Counted from the stretch's first letter, positions 22,304 through 34,984 are shown. The stretch is 64,000 nucleotides of DNA from Sambucus nigra (GCA_949130495.1 OX422219.1:266275111-266339110), one strand, 5' to 3'. Numbers and translations: made by a program. The notes: generated by a model not told the origin, from the letters alone.

Positions 22304-23045
22304 ATTATGTTGTTACCCCCTAACAACATATTTTCAAGCTTAAGGCTTTGATTTTTGATTTTGGCATTTCCTACCAAATTATCAACTCGTGAGACACAGA
22401 AATACGATGGTTATTTTTACAAGTTATCTTCGTGCCGGGTGATGCGATCGTACCTCTTTTCGGGTAGTTTTATTATTAAATTATAATTTCACACCCTAAA
22501 GCCCTATTTTCAAGCTTAAGCCTTAGTTTTTGAATTTTTTACCAAATTCTGACCCCGTGAGTCACATGGCATCACCGATTGTTTTTGCAAGTTAGTTTAG
22601 TGTTGTGTGATGTGATCGTGCCTATTTATGGTTAATTTTTTTTTATTAAATTTGATTTTCAGCTCCAATGCCCTATTTTCAAGATTAGGCCTTGGATTTT
22701 GAATTTTCTACCAAATTCTCACCCTATAAGTCACACATCTGCACCAGTTATTTTTACAAGTTTGTTTAGTGTCGTGTGACATGATCATGCCCCTTTTCGA
22801 GCAGTTTTGTTGTTAAATAATGTTTTCACCCCTAACTCCTATTTTCAAGCTTAAGCCTTCAATTTTTAAATTTTCTACCAAATTATCACCCTGCGAGTCC
22901 CTTGATTGCATCGGTCGTTTCTAAAAGTTAGTTTAGTGCCGTGTGACATGATCTTGCCTCTTATCAGACAATTTTGTAGTTAAATTATATTTTACCCCCT
23001 AACGCCATATTTTCAAGATTAAGCCTTGGATTTTTTAAATTTGAA
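22280..23045 (+). repeat. ~170-bp tandem repeat, about 4.5 copies
   Basis: The core ttttcaagcttaagcctt recurs at 22331, 22507, 22676, 22842 and 23010 (spacings 176, 169, 166 and 168). Each copy also contains a ttaaatta block, the motif ctaccaaatt with cacc, and a gtgtgayrtgatc block. Copies are well diverged. The monomer length is close to a nucleosome repeat, as in many plant satellites. Confidence 0.8.
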
Positions 23046-23490
23046 TAGAAAAACTGATGGGTCAACGATTTTACTGGCATGTGATCGGGCATGTGAGCCT
23101 ATGATTAATGAAATCTTTTGGTTAAAAGAAGAATTGTTCAACTCTAACACTTATAACGGATGACTACGATTAAGAAATAAGTCCCGACTCTTAGGAATAG
23201 CTGTGAAGGGGGATTAGGACTCTCCTAGTCTATCATATGAATATAAAATCACCCCATGTAAAGGAGGCATGTATGCATGTAACATCGAGCAGTACTATAA
23301 CTCTGCTGACCTGAGTTATTAATTAATAGAGAACAAATCCTAGTACCCCATGAACGTAAGCAAATTGAAAAACTATGTACATCTTGTGTTGTGTTATGTG
23401 ATATCATTCTCTTTACAATTATTATTACTTTTAGGCTTGTTTGTATTGAATATAACAACCTGTAGGGATTTACCACCACCAACAACGCAC
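23046..23490 (+). repeat. LTR-like fragment (R/U5 side)
   Basis: Contains a TATA-like gaatataaaatc near 23239, then ggaggcatgta and a ctatgtacatcttgtgttgtg block. These resemble the transcribed part of copia-type LTRs in plants. No primer site or partner LTR was found, so it is a fragment at best. Confidence 0.35.
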
Positions 23491-23615
23491 ATTAGAGTTA
23501 AAAAATAATAAATTAAAGTTTAAGATCCACATTACATTTAACAAACTACATACTACACATTATAAATTGAAATTACAAAACTAGATCGATATTACATTTT
23601 ATAACCCAAATAAAT

Positions 23616-23933
23616 CTACTCATCTAAAGAATATAGAAATTGCTTTAAGTTCGAGTTGTCATCCAAAACGGATTGATAGTTTGTAGGAGTTGCTAGTACA
23701 TCTACGCTACTAGTGAGATGCTTTGGCGCATGTAATACTACTGACCACGGTTTGTTGTTGATACAGTCTAAGTAAAACACATTCTTGAGATTTTCAAATG
23801 CACAAACAAATAGCTCATCATTCTTAGGTTCCTTTCTTTTTATCTTGGACAAGTTTACCATTATCATATTGGTAGCTGAATCGACTTTACAAGTATTTTT
23901 GTCTTCAAATCTTACCCAATCACAGTAAAACAT
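23616..23933 (-). pseudogene. CACTA transposase exon, DUF4216 domain
   Basis: A frame of about 105 codons near the C-terminal end of a CACTA (En/Spm) TNPD-type transposase. It shows the DUF4216 pattern: [10 protein letters not shown] at the start, a Val-Asp (KVDS) turn, VNLSKIKRKEPKNDELFVCA, then NVFYLD and WSVVLHAPKH. In the family these are the C/D-W, NF-K, QVFY and W-VVL blocks in the same order. It ends at a stop at 23616. Upstream exons of the same gene are at 24066-24317, 24630-24744, 33400-33546 and 33638-34020. A long AT microsatellite separates it from the next exon. No CACTA terminal repeat was found nearby. Confidence 0.75.
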
Positions 23934-23943
23934 TACCTCTTTG

Positions 23944-24046
<103 letters not shown>

Positions 24047-24065
24047 TATTCGAAAATGCTTTGAA

Positions 24066-24317
24066 TTACACTATAGTAAGTCTTTTATACTTCAACAAGG
24101 TTTTTGTCCTTGGAATTTGCCGTGAAATACGTAAGAGATTTATATGAAATGAAGTTTTTTGTAACAAAGTATTTTTCCCATATGACCTCGATGAGAATAT
24201 ATACCCATTAAGGTGATACTTCTTAAACTCGTGTGCTATGAAATTAGGTCCTTTGGCAAGAAGAACAAGCCTTGACGTGGCATCACCTATTTCAACATAT
24301 GAAAATATGGATTCCAA
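24066..24317 (-). pseudogene. CACTA transposase exon upstream of DUF4216
   Basis: The minus strand has a splice-acceptor-like AG at 24288-24287. Coding-like sequence follows: LVLLAKGPNFIAHEFKKYHL, then NGYIFSSRSYGKN. The order 'A-x-GP ... F-x-x-Y-x-x-NG-Y/F-x-F' is the conserved block just before DUF4216 in plant CACTA transposases. Reading beyond it (toward 24066) gives no match and probably passes into an intron. It belongs with the exons at 24630-24744 and 23616-23933. Confidence 0.65.
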
Positions 24318-24523
24318 AAATTAATTACATATTTATTAGATGTTGGAACCATTTAACATTTAATAAGGGACGTTTGACGTAATAATAACCTTTCCTGACA
24401 CCCAAAGTCTAAATTCGCTGTCTAATTGTGAAACCGTCCTTCATTTTTTGTTGTGCTTTAGCGCATTATATTTTCAACATTTATTTGCAAAATTTATCAA
24501 GAATATGATCAAGTATATTAAAT

Positions 24524-24527
<4 letters not shown>

Positions 24528-24601
<74 letters not shown>
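24528..24601. repeat. AT microsatellite (~74 bp)
   Basis: Pure ta repeat in the intron between CACTA exons 24066-24317 and 24630-24744. Confidence 0.95.
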
Positions 24602-24604
<3 letters not shown>

Positions 24605-24629
24605 AAGTAAAATTACAACATGAACTTAC

Positions 24630-24744
24630 TCTCTCCATTCCGCGACATTTTTATGGGTTTCAAACATATAACGAGCCATGTTCTCATATTGTAAACTTGT
24701 CAATTTAACTCGTTTACCCATGACTTGACCTCCTCATAAGCCAA
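24630..24744 (-). pseudogene. CACTA transposase exon, 3' part, cut by the Tekay-like insertion
   Basis: The minus strand encodes RVKLTSLQYENMARYMFETH followed by KNVAEWRE, then a good splice donor gtaagttc at 24629-24622. The block resembles the 'H-N/K-x-F-x-x-W' segment after DUF4218 in CACTA transposases. At its other side the exon stops at the gccaa duplication and resumes at 33400. A frame change or stop near the insertion shows it was already decaying or has decayed since. Confidence 0.65.
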
Positions 24745-25689
24745 TGTAACACCTCGCCTAATTAAATAACGGGTGGCCAGTCCCATGCCAAATTAAAACA
24801 AAATATACAGTTGGCTCATTCTTAGCATCACTGTCGAAAACATTTACAACTCACCCAATACCTAATTAAGCTGGTGTTAAAAACTTTCCAAATTTTAATT
24901 TCAACAAATCCATTTTTAAATTTAAGAATAACACCACACATATTATTCTACAACACTTATAACTGAACAGATAAAATAAAAGAATTTTAAATGCAATTGG
25001 AATAAACATTCCCAAATAATATTAATCCATTACAGTAATCCCAACAATCACAAATGTATTAAAATGACACGAACACAATAGTATATGCCTCCGATAGAAA
25101 CTGATAACTGAAATCCTTTGGGCGACATGCCTTAACTATAAGAATACTGTGAATTAAATGAAAATAGGCATCTAAGCAAAACTCCATAGTTCCATAGCTC
25201 GTCATAATCCGCTAAGTTTGGCGTCCCTGCTGCTGGACACTTGATATAAATGATATAATAGAAAAGAGAATATGCAAGGAAACGAGTCAGAGCCCGATTG
25301 TGAAAATGATTTTTAAAACAACAAGTATTTAACAAGTGAAATAAAACATTTATTATGTACATGTTAGATCTAACTCTTACTTGATATTCTCACCTCTCAT
25401 CAAGAGTGCACACTTAACGTTTCCTATTAACCTCCTAGTTAATGGCTTCTCATTACTAATTTTCATAATATGATTTCATCCCAGATTATAACCCCGTATG
25501 TCCCATACCATACGTCATATAATCATTCTTATACATTTCTCGTTTATATGAATCATTTCATCATTAACATGAATTAAGTTCTTCAATAAATATTCATTAA
25601 CTTATTTTCATTCTTTCTCCCTTTACCGTATCTACAATTATCACGCAATAGATAATTTAACCACCATTTAACCATTCATTCCTTTAATT

Positions 25690-25720
<31 letters not shown>

Positions 25721-27865
25721 ATACGGCACCCCGAGTCACAGCTGCGGCGCAATGCATTACTCTGCTATCATATCCCATCATCGTTGGCCGCCGAATAGGG
25801 GACTAAAGGTTCAGTAAGGATTCCTAGAACCACAACATCAACACAAGCATTGGAGGCGAACATAGTTCTCATACCCACGAGACACGCACATACCTACATT
25901 CCCATAGTCAGAGGAATTATCAACTCCCCGATAAGTCTTTCATAGACCTACGTTCTCGAGCGACAAATCAAAATCCCATGAATTCATCAGGATATGACTG
26001 CCCTCACGCGCAAATCTCCCGTCGATAGCAAGTAAGTTAGGTATGTCATACGCATAAATTTTCAATCAATCAAATAGGCATTATCATCTACCTATATAAT
26101 ATAATATCAACAAGGTACTCACATTACCCTTAGATAATTCCCATACGTAGCGTTATATCTCTTAAATCCTACATATTAAAATATCATGACTTTACTTCTT
26201 TAATTTAATTATCCCCGACCCTCACTCAGCACTCAAGGTTCAAATAGGTTTTCCTCAATATATTTATTCAGTAAGAAGTCACTAATATCCTACTAGTACA
26301 TATCATCATATCTCCCGAATTACTACGAATTAAACTCTCCTTTTAATTAGGGTAAAAATCGATAGTTTTAAATCTCTTATAAACACATCTTCTTTCACTT
26401 AGAATTAAACCCTTTTGTAAACTTAAGGATACCCAGGTGTTATGTTCAATCACCCCTACTGGTCCTATCTATAATTCTCATGCATATTAATTAGAATCCA
26501 ACAATTTAATCTAGCAACCAAAATTCCTTTAAATTAATTATCATTATTTTCATCAATTAAATCCCAATCAAATTAATTCAAATCTTATCTAGGTTTACTG
26601 ATCTTGTATAAGTCCCATAATATACAATTAATAATCACCAAAGATATACAAAAGGTTTGGTATAAGAATCAACAATTAAAAAGAAACAACTTTAACAATC
26701 CTGGGGAGGTCGATCGATCGAAGGCAGGGGGTCGATCGATCGATCACTCAGGTAACAGCCTGGTTTTTCTGCATTTCTGCATCTATGGGTTTCACCATTT
26801 TTTATCATTCAAACCTTCATATTAACATCCCAAATGACTTATAATCCTTACTACATGATATACCAACATATATAAATGATTTCTAATCATCTAAACATCC
26901 TAGAATCATTAAGAGATCGAATTAAAAGCATGTTTATATCCAGTTTTTCTAGAAAATTATCAACCTAATATCCTCAAGAACACAACAATGGTTTTCAGAA
27001 TTTCCTCAATAGATATATGATTACTTCGTGGATTATTATCTACCTACAACATGAGTTTAATTCCTATATCATTTCAGTTTCCAGAAATCCATTTAACAAC
27101 TCCATTATGTCTTCCAGACATGAAAAATCATCTCTTTTAATGACTATTCTAACATGGACAATATACAAACTTAGATTTCCATTATCAAACACTTGCCTCT
27201 AATGAATTTCTGGTCCTTTGGTGTAGTATATCTCAGGTGGTTCTCCCTTATTCGGTCAACCTCCGGTGGTGGTGACCCTTGGTCTTTGTTCTTCTCTTTC
27301 CCAAGTAAACTCTTCTCTTCCCAAGCAACCTTTCACTCTCTCTAGGAAGATGACTTCTCTATTTTGTGTAGAGGAGATGAATAACCCACGTACACTTAAT
27401 CTCCAAATACTTATAATAGGACAAAATCAGAAATCACTATTCATCCCACTATAAAAATGACCAAAATGCCCTTTTGGGTTGTCTTTTTATTTCCAAATGA
27501 CCCGAGACTCAAAATTAACAGCCAAATAGACTTTTCTGACTATTTCGAACCTTCCGAACGCAACGACGCAGTCAAAATGACTATAAGGTCGGTAGAAAAT
27601 AAATTTCCTTTTTAATTTAGCAAATTAGTCCCGACACGTCCCATACCGTGTCTGACTAAAAATCCAAATTACCGAACAACAATTATCAATAATCATCACA
27701 TTCATATATTACCCAAATATCTTTAAGTAATATTTAGAATTATACAATTTAAGATCCTCAATTCGGATAAAACGCCAATGAATTAATTAATAATAAAATC
27801 CAATTAATCCATTAATTTAAAATATAACTCATTTTAAAAGTCATTAAAAATTACGAGGTATTTCA
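24745..27865 (-). repeat. 3' LTR of the Tekay-like element (3121 bp)
   Basis: On the plus strand it runs tgtaacacctcgcc to cgaggtatttca. It has an AT microsatellite of ~28 bp at 25694-25722, a GATC palindrome block at 26707-26745 and a TATA-like cctattataag (minus) near 27420-27411. It also contains gtcagagcccgattg near 25287, an R/U5 motif shared with the LTR at 55203-58372. Confidence 0.9.
26707..26745. promoter_or_regulatory. GATC palindrome pair in the Tekay-like 3' LTR
   Basis: Two runs of cgatcgatcg separated by about 11 bp, followed by a caggtaacagcctgg stretch. The second run and the cagg-acagcc tail match the palindrome block of the tandem units at 5571-5630 with few differences. 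Here it lies downstream of the TATA-like box, not upstream. Confidence 0.55.
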
Positions 27866-27880
27866 TACTTCCCCCCTTAT
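27866..27880 (-). other. Polypurine tract of the Tekay-like element
   Basis: Minus strand ataaggggggaagta, directly before the 3' LTR start. Upstream lies the 'ttttgggacaaaattc' stretch typical of Tekay-type chromoviruses. Confidence 0.85.
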
Positions 27881-28740
27881 AACAGAATTTTGTCCCAAAA
27901 TTCACGAATATAAATCATACCGGTAAGGTCAACTCCGAGTATAAATCTCTCATCGTAAGAAACCTAAGACGTACCGCTCATACAGTACATTATCAAAAAT
28001 CCCTATTGATGTTATACGCCCAACCTCACCATATAGTTTCCAGTGAATCGAATTTAACCTTTACCCAATCTTCCCTATACCATCGACGTAACCAAGTTCG
28101 GAAAAATGATCCTTATACATTCACAATTTTGAAAACTACTACCATTCAACCATCCAGGGCGCCCATACACCCTATCGTACCACTTTCATTATAAATTTTT
28201 TTCGCAAAGGTTATAAACTCATATCCCAAAGACCTAACTTATTTCGACTACCAACGGTTATTAGTTTCATGCGTGGGGTGTCTCGCAAGCGAAATCCAAA
28301 CAAGGAACCCCTCCCCCGATACACTACTACCTAAAGTAGTCGGTCATCGAAACTCCTCACGTCCTTAGTCAATAGTATATAAAAATTAGGTTTATCGATT
28401 TGAAAAAGAAATCAGGTTTATCGAAAAAAATTTTTTATCGATTTCAAATTTGAGTCCACTCATCTACTCTCTTATAGAAGACAAGATGCTGGAAAGTAGT
28501 AATACATACACTCTCATATACCACAAGTCAATGCACGCCGATAGTCACATCATGCTCGGACATGCCTTAAGTAAGTAACTTCGTGATAAAATCAGACCCC
28601 CGTGATAACATGTAAAAATATAGGTGTCCCCAACCCCTCGGTGAGTCTACATAAATAACAATGCTATAGGCTAAGTTTAGCAACCCATTTGCCCATACAA
28701 TATTAATCGCTACAAAAATTAATATACGCCTCATAATTTT
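27881..28740 (-). other. Noncoding stretch between gag and polypurine tract
   Basis: No frame with recognisable domains on either strand. The pol genes of a full Tekay element would lie here and are absent. Confidence 0.6.
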
Positions 28741-29997
28741 TTAGATAGAAAACATACCCTCATTCGCGGGTGGTGGTTGTTGATTCGCTGTCTGATGGAT
28801 GTTATATACATGGTCGTACTGACCCTACTGTGCGGGTGCTGTTGGAATGGGAGGTTGAGCTAGCACCGGAGCTGGAGCTGGAACAACAGCTGGTGGAAAC
28901 ACTGGTACCTGTGGCTCCTATCGAGCATTTTGTTGCTGAGGGAATTTGTCATTATCGGGACAATCTTGTCGTTTATGTCCATACTTGCCGCACATGAAAC
29001 ATTTTCCCGCAAACTTTCCACCACTTTGCCCCTGCTGACCCCGACCCTGCTGGCCATTACCTCCTTTCCCTTAGCCCTGATGAGGCTGTCTTTGGCCCTG
29101 ATGGCCCTGCTATCCTTGCCCGATACCTCTATCCTCAAATAGAGAATCTCCATATCACAAACGCTTAGCATAATCCCCTATCTGGGAACCCTTCTCATCT
29201 TGGCACTGATGACTCTGTCCTGGCTGAGTCCCACTAGAACTGCCCCCAGTAGTCTTGCCTTGCAGGTTTGATCCAAACCCCCGCTTAACACCCTGAACAT
29301 GAAAGTGGTTATCTTGGCAGTGAAGCATTGCAGCATTAAGTACATCTGCATACGTACGTAGTGAAAGATTCCCCAATAAATGCTGGTGAATCTTATAGTT
29401 CAACCCATCAGTGAATATTGGAATTCTCTTCTCCTCAGTGGGTACCTCTGCTAGTACCAAATTAATTAATCTCGTAAATTCTTCCTCGTATTCTGCCACC
29501 ATCTTCTCTCCCTACTTCAAATCAAGTAGTTTCCACCTCATCTCTGTCTGGATGGCGGAAGGAAAATACTTCCCATCAAATCGTATCCAAAAGTCTTGGA
29601 TAGTCATTGTGTCTCTCTCCTCCATAGTGGTCGTAGCTTCCCACCATTGCAAAGCTACCCCTACTAGCTTGAATGTGGCTAGTATTTGACGTTGAACCTC
29701 AGTGCATTCGAGCATTCTCAAGTGCCGTTGGATATCTTTCTTCCATTGGCTAGCAGTTACAACATCTGATCCTCCCTGAAACTCAGGTGGGTGAGCCTTC
29801 TGAAAGGCATCCCTCGCTCGTTCCCACGCAGTAGGAAACACTTGCCCTTGCACAGGTGGCACAATCGATGCTGGTGCTGGAGCCTTCAGAACAGAAGCTA
29901 GAGCTGCATTGACTGCCTGAGCGGTAATTACAGTAACTTCGGCCGCAGTCATCGTACCCTAAGCTGGGGCGCGCTGAGGTGCACGTCGAGGAGGCAT
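28741..29997 (-). pseudogene. gag of the Tekay-like element, one frame with seven internal stops
   Basis: Chromovirus gag (capsid and nucleocapsid). One frame of 419 codons runs from an ATG at 29997 (MPPRRAPQRAPA) to a stop at 28741. It has no frameshift, but internal stops lie at 29959-29961, 29512-29514, 29155-29157 and four places further on. Each would revert to Gln or Arg by undoing one C-to-T change. The Retrotrans_gag core is clear: DAFQKAHPPEFQGGSD, then QWKKDIQRHLRML, LVGVALQWWEA, FWIRFDGKYFPS, EYEEEFTRLINL and KRIPIFTDGL. A glutamine/glycine-rich linker and a zinc knuckle follow. The decay pattern fits methylation-driven deamination of a silenced copy. Confidence 0.85.
28944..29012 (-). 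other. CCHC zinc knuckle of gag
   Basis: In the gag frame the minus strand encodes CFMCGKYGHKRQDC, a perfect CX2CX4HX4C nucleocapsid knuckle. It lies between a Gln/Gly-rich linker and a Pro/Ala-rich tail. In the overlapping open frame it is invisible, which is why gag looks shorter than it is. Confidence 0.85.
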
Positions 29998-30159
29998 ATA
30001 AAATGAGAGAACACTATCAATATTTGATATATCAAAATAGATGAAGAACGAAGGCGTAAATAGAAAAACAATAATCCTAATCATAGGGCTCTACATCAAA
30101 GGACGCTAAGCTGAAAACATAATAAGCCATACAAACCCTAAAGGACACTAGAACCTGAT

Positions 30160-30171
30160 GCTCTGATACCA
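30160..30171 (-). other. Primer binding site of the Tekay-like element
   Basis: Minus strand TGGTATCAGAGC, a perfect match to the plant initiator tRNA-Met primer site, two bases after the 5' LTR end. Confidence 0.9.
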
Positions 30172-31119
30172 CCTGTAACAACCCGCCTAATTTAATACCG
30201 GGTGGCCAGTCCCATAACAAATTAAAACAGAATATACAGTTGGCTCATTCTTAGCATCACTGTCGAAAACATTTACAACTCTCCCAATACCCAATTAAGC
30301 TGGTGTTAAAAACTTTCCAAAATTTAATTTCAACAAATCCATTTTTAAATTTAAGAATAACACCACACATATTATTCTACAACACTTATAACTGAACAGA
30401 TAACATAAAAGAATTTTAAATGCAATTGGAATAAACATTCCTAAATAATATTAATCCATTACAGTAATCCCAACAATCACAAATGTATTAAAATGACACG
30501 AACACAATAGTATATGACTCCGATATAAACTAATAACTGAAATCCTTTGGGTGACATTCCCTAACTATAAGAATACTGTGAATCAAATGAAAATAGGCGT
30601 ACAAGCAAAACTCCATAGTTCCATAGCTCGTCATAATACTCTAAGGTTGGCGTCCCTACTGCTGGACACCTAATATAAAAGATATAATAGAAAAGAGAAT
30701 ATGCAAGGAAACGGGTCAGAGCCCGATTGTGAAAATGATTTCTAAAACAACAAGTATTTAACAAGTGCAATAAATCATTTATTATTTACATGTTAGATCC
30801 AACTCTCACTTGCTATTCTCACCTCTCATCTAGAGTGCATACTTAATGTTTCCTATTAACCTCCTAGTTAATGGCTTCTCATTACTAATTTCCATAATAT
30901 GATTTCATCCCAGATTATAACCCCGTATGTCCCATACCATACGTCATATAATCATTCTTATACATTTCTCATTTATATGAATCATTTCATCATTAACATG
31001 AATTAAGTTCTTCAATAAATTTCCATTAACTTATTTTCATTCTTTCTCCCTTTACCGTATCTACAATTATCACGCAATAGATAATTTAACCACCATTTAA
31101 CCATTCATTCATTTAATTC

Positions 31120-31237
<118 letters not shown>

Positions 31238-32231
31238 TATATAATACGGCACTTCGAGTCACAACTGCGGTGCAATGCATTACTCTGCTATCATATCCCA
31301 TCATCGCTGGTCGCCGAATAGGGGACTAAAGGTTCGGTAAGGATTCCTCGAACCACAACATCAACACAAGCATTGGAGGCGAACATAGTTCTCATACCCA
31401 CGGGACACGCACATACCTACGTTCCCATAGTCTGCAGACTTATCAACTCCCCCATAAGTTTTTCATAGACCTATGTTCTCGATCGACAAATCAAAATCCC
31501 ATAGATTCATCAGGATATGACTGCCCTTACGCGCAAACCTCCCGTCGATAGCAAGTAAGCTAGGTATGTCATACACATAAATTTTCAAGCAATCAAATAG
31601 GCATTATCATCTACCTATATAATATAATATCAACAAGGTACTCACATTACCCTTAGATAATTCCCATACGTAGCATTATATCTCTTAAATCCTACGTATT
31701 AAAATATCATGACTTTACTTCCTTAATTTAATTATCCCCGAGCCTCACTCATGACTCATGGTTCAAATAGTTTTTCCTCAATATATTTATTCAGTAAGAA
31801 GTCACTAATATCCTACTGGTCCATATCATCATACCTCCCGAATTACTACGAATTAAACTCTCCTTTTCATTAGGGTAAAAACCGATAGTTTCAAATCTCT
31901 TATAAACACATCTTCTTTCACTTAGGATTAAACCCTCTTGTAAACTTAAGGATAGCCAGGTGTTATGTTCAATCACCCCTACTGGTCCTATCTTTAATTC
32001 TCATACATACTAATGAGAATCCAAAAATTTAATCTAGCAACCAAAATTCCTTTAAATTAATTATCATTATTTTCATCAATTAAATCCCAATCAAATTAAT
32101 TCAAATCTTATCTAGGGCTTAATGATCTTATATAAGTCCCATAATATACAATTAATAATCACCAAAGATCTACCAAAGGTTTGGGATAATAATCAACACT
32201 TAAAAAGAAACAACTTTAACAATCCTGGGGA

Positions 32232-32270
32232 GGTCGATCGATTGAACGCAGGGGGTCGATCGATCAATCA
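32232..32270. promoter_or_regulatory. GATC palindrome pair in the Tekay-like 5' LTR
   Basis: Counterpart of 26707-26745, with small changes (gattgaacgc in the first arm, gatcaatcac in the second). Confidence 0.5.
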
Positions 32271-33399
32271 CTCAGGTAACAACCTGGTTTTTCTACATTT
32301 CGGCAACTACGGGTTTCACCATTTTTGATCATTCAAACCTTCATATTAACATCAAAAATGACTTATAATCCTTACTACGTGTTATACCCACATATATAAA
32401 TGATTTCTAATCATCTAAACATCCTAGAATCATCAAGAGATCGAATTAAAAGCATGTTTATGTCCACTTTTTCCAGAAAATTATCAACATAATATCCTCA
32501 AGAACACAAAAATGGTTTTCAGAATTTCCTCAATAGATATATGATTAGTTCGTGGATTATTATCTACCTACAACATGAGTTTAATTCCTATATCATTTCA
32601 GTTTCCAGAAATCCATTTAACAACTCCATTATGTATTCCAAACATGAAAAATCATCTCTTTTAATGACTATTCTAACATGGACAATGTACAAACATAGAT
32701 TGCCATTATCAAAAACTTGCCTCAAATGAAGTTCTGGTCCTTTGGTGTAGTATATCTCAGGTGGTTCTCCCTTCTCCGGTCAACCTCCGGTGGTGGTTGG
32801 TGGTGGTGACCCTTGGTCTTTGTTCTTCTCCTTCCCAAGTAAACTCTTCTCTTCCCAAGAAACCTTTCACTCTCTCTAGGAAGATGACTTCTCTATTTTG
32901 TGTAGAGGAGATGAATAACCCACTTACACTTAATCTCCAAATACTTATAATAGGATAAAATCCAAAATCACTATTCATCCCCCTATAAAAATGATCAAAA
33001 TGCCCTTTTGGGTTGTCTTTTCATTTCCAAATGACCCGAGACTCAAAATTAACATCCAAATAGACTTTTTTGACTATTTCGAACCTTCCAGACGCAACGA
33101 CGCAGTCAAAATGACAAAATGGTTGATAAAAAATAAATTTCCTTTTTAATTTAACAAATTAGTCCCGACACGTTCCATACCGCGTTTGACTAAAAATCCA
33201 AATTACCGAACAATAATTATCAATAATCATCACATTCATATATTACCTAAATATCTTTAAGTAATATTCAGAATTATACAATTTAATATCCTCAATTTGG
33301 ATAAAACGTCAATGAATTAATTAATAATAAAATCCAATTAATCCATTAATTTAAAATATAACTCATTTTAAAAGTCATTAAAAATTACGGGGTATTACA

Positions 33400-33546
33400 G
33401 CCAATTCATCTCCATAATCTATAATGTTAGGGTCGGGAATATATTCCCTAGCAAACATGGATGCCTCTATAGTAATGTATTCCTCCGTAATGGATCCTTT
33501 AATGTACCTCGTATTCTTAATATACTCTTTATGAACTTTCATCAAC
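33400..33546 (-). pseudogene. CACTA transposase exon after DUF4218, 5' part
   Basis: After a splice acceptor AG at 33548-33547, the minus strand encodes KVHKEYIKNTRYIKGSITEE, then YITIEASMFAREYIPD. This is the 'K-x-Y-V/I-x-N ... P/K-G-S-I-x-E-x-Y' block that ends DUF4218 in plant CACTA transposases. The exon is cut by the Tekay-like element at the gccaa site and continues at 24744. Confidence 0.75.
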
Positions 33547-33637
33547 CTATATATTAAAGTAATTAAAACTTAGAAACCCATATATTAAGTTAATTAAAGT
33601 AAATTAAACTTTCATCGGTGTATATTAAGAAGCATAC

Positions 33638-34020
33638 CTTTCAAACGGTTACATCCATCGATATCATACTCGAGAATAAAGAAGCTCCGCATCGCATAAG
33701 TGCACTAACAAGTGAATACTGATGTCAAAGAATGTCAGGGGGATTAATCTAATACACAACTTGTTTCATCCAAAGTTACTTTTATATCCACAATGTGCTT
33801 TTATTTGACTACTTTGGCACACAATAGTGTGAAGCAAAGGCTAATCTGCAAAATGGCCCTCCATAAATCCTTATGCTTAGATAAACAATGCTTAAACAAC
33901 AAGGGGACTAATTACATAATCATATGCCAATCATGCTACTTGAAATTTTTTAGATCATGTCTAGTATCAAAATCCTCTACAAATTTGTTGAAAAATGTAA
34001 GTGGTAAAATCCTAATTTGA
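33638..34020 (-). pseudogene. CACTA transposase exon with DUF4218 core
   Basis: Decayed exon (minus strand) with stops and small frame changes. The recognisable order is LTFFNKFVEDFDTRHDLKNF, then SHDWHMIM (family H-D-x-H), an L-P block, then LIPLTFFDISIHLLVHLCDA and YRWM-PFER. The last is the near-invariant 'QYRWMYPFER' signature of DUF4218, here with two stops. A splice donor gtatgct follows at 33637. With the four exons to the left this marks the C-terminal half of a TNPD-type CACTA transposase. Confidence 0.8.
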
Positions 34021-34023
34021 TAG

Positions 34024-34104
34024 TTTCTAAGCAAATAGAGCTGAATAATAAATACACACAACATAAGATATACATGGTTTGGCAATATGGCTATATCCAC
34101 GGGG

Positions 34105-34181
<77 letters not shown>

Positions 34182-34260
34182 AATCAATTCATAATAATGA
34201 GAATTATATTCTCTTTTCCTAGGGGTTAGGGTTACATTTATAAGAAATGGAAAGAGGATG
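34024..34260 (-). repeat. LTR-like fragment with CT microsatellite
   Basis: The minus strand carries a TATA-like cttataaatg near 34245, then the microsatellite, then a ccatgtatatcttatgttgtgtg block. These resemble the R/U5 part of a copia-type LTR. The microsatellite ((CT)n on the plus strand) covers 34105-34177. No partner LTR or primer site was found. Confidence 0.4.
34105..34177. repeat. CT microsatellite (~73 bp)
   Basis: Nearly perfect ct repeat. Open frames on both strands across it (Ser-Leu or Arg-Glu runs) are artefacts. Confidence 0.95.
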
Positions 34261-34984
34261 AGTCGTGTGGGACTCTATGACTATTGGATGAAGTTTTGAT
34301 ATGATAGAATGGATCCACGTCCGAGATCCTAGCTGATCGGATTCTCTTTTGTTCTTATCTTCAAGTTGTGGCTCTTTATATGAGCTATTGGATAGGTGTT
34401 AGTTATTCTGATATGGTCAGAAAATACATATAATTTCTTCAAAATTTCCCCAGTTTAGTAAGGGTGAAGAGGTTTGATCATGAGTGACATGCATCGCTGA
34501 TGTTTACTCTCCAGTTGAAGATAAGGTTGAAGGGCATCAACAATTGTAATTTTTTTGAGCAAAAATACATTTTGTTTTGTCCGTTAAGTTTGAAGAGCAC
34601 GCTTGTAATTTACCCTAGATTTTTAATGGTACGTTAGTAATACGTATGCCGAGAAAGCCAAAAGGTGAGGCGAATCTGTCAGCCCTCACCTAGGGCTCCA
34701 TTTCAAAAGATAAATTCCACAAAAGTTAAAGCAAACAGTTCAAAAGACATCTTCTACTGCCATTTTTCATCTCCACCTTCACGATTCAAGACATTAGAGC
34801 TTCCAATCTCTTTCTTCACCTATAAGTCTTCTTCCCTTGTCGTTTTTCATTTTCTCTACAAACCGTCATCTGTTTAGATAAATATCTTCATATTTTTCCA
34901 TCATTTTCATTATCGACGTAAAAGAAATAGTGTATGCGCTGAATGATAAAACCATAAGAAAGTTTACGAAAAGAGGTTTATTGT
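34261..34984 (+). other. Leader-like region before the antisense ORF
   Basis: A C/T-rich stretch with cttc and ctcc runs at about 34740-34880 precedes the ORF remains, like a plant 5' leader. The segment 34261-34700 has no recognisable content; it may hold the decayed 3' LTR of the Tat element. Confidence 0.3.

Noticed and set aside
33936..34229. Arg-Glu and Ser-Leu open frames across the CT microsatellite
   Set aside because: Translation of a dinucleotide repeat; no gene.
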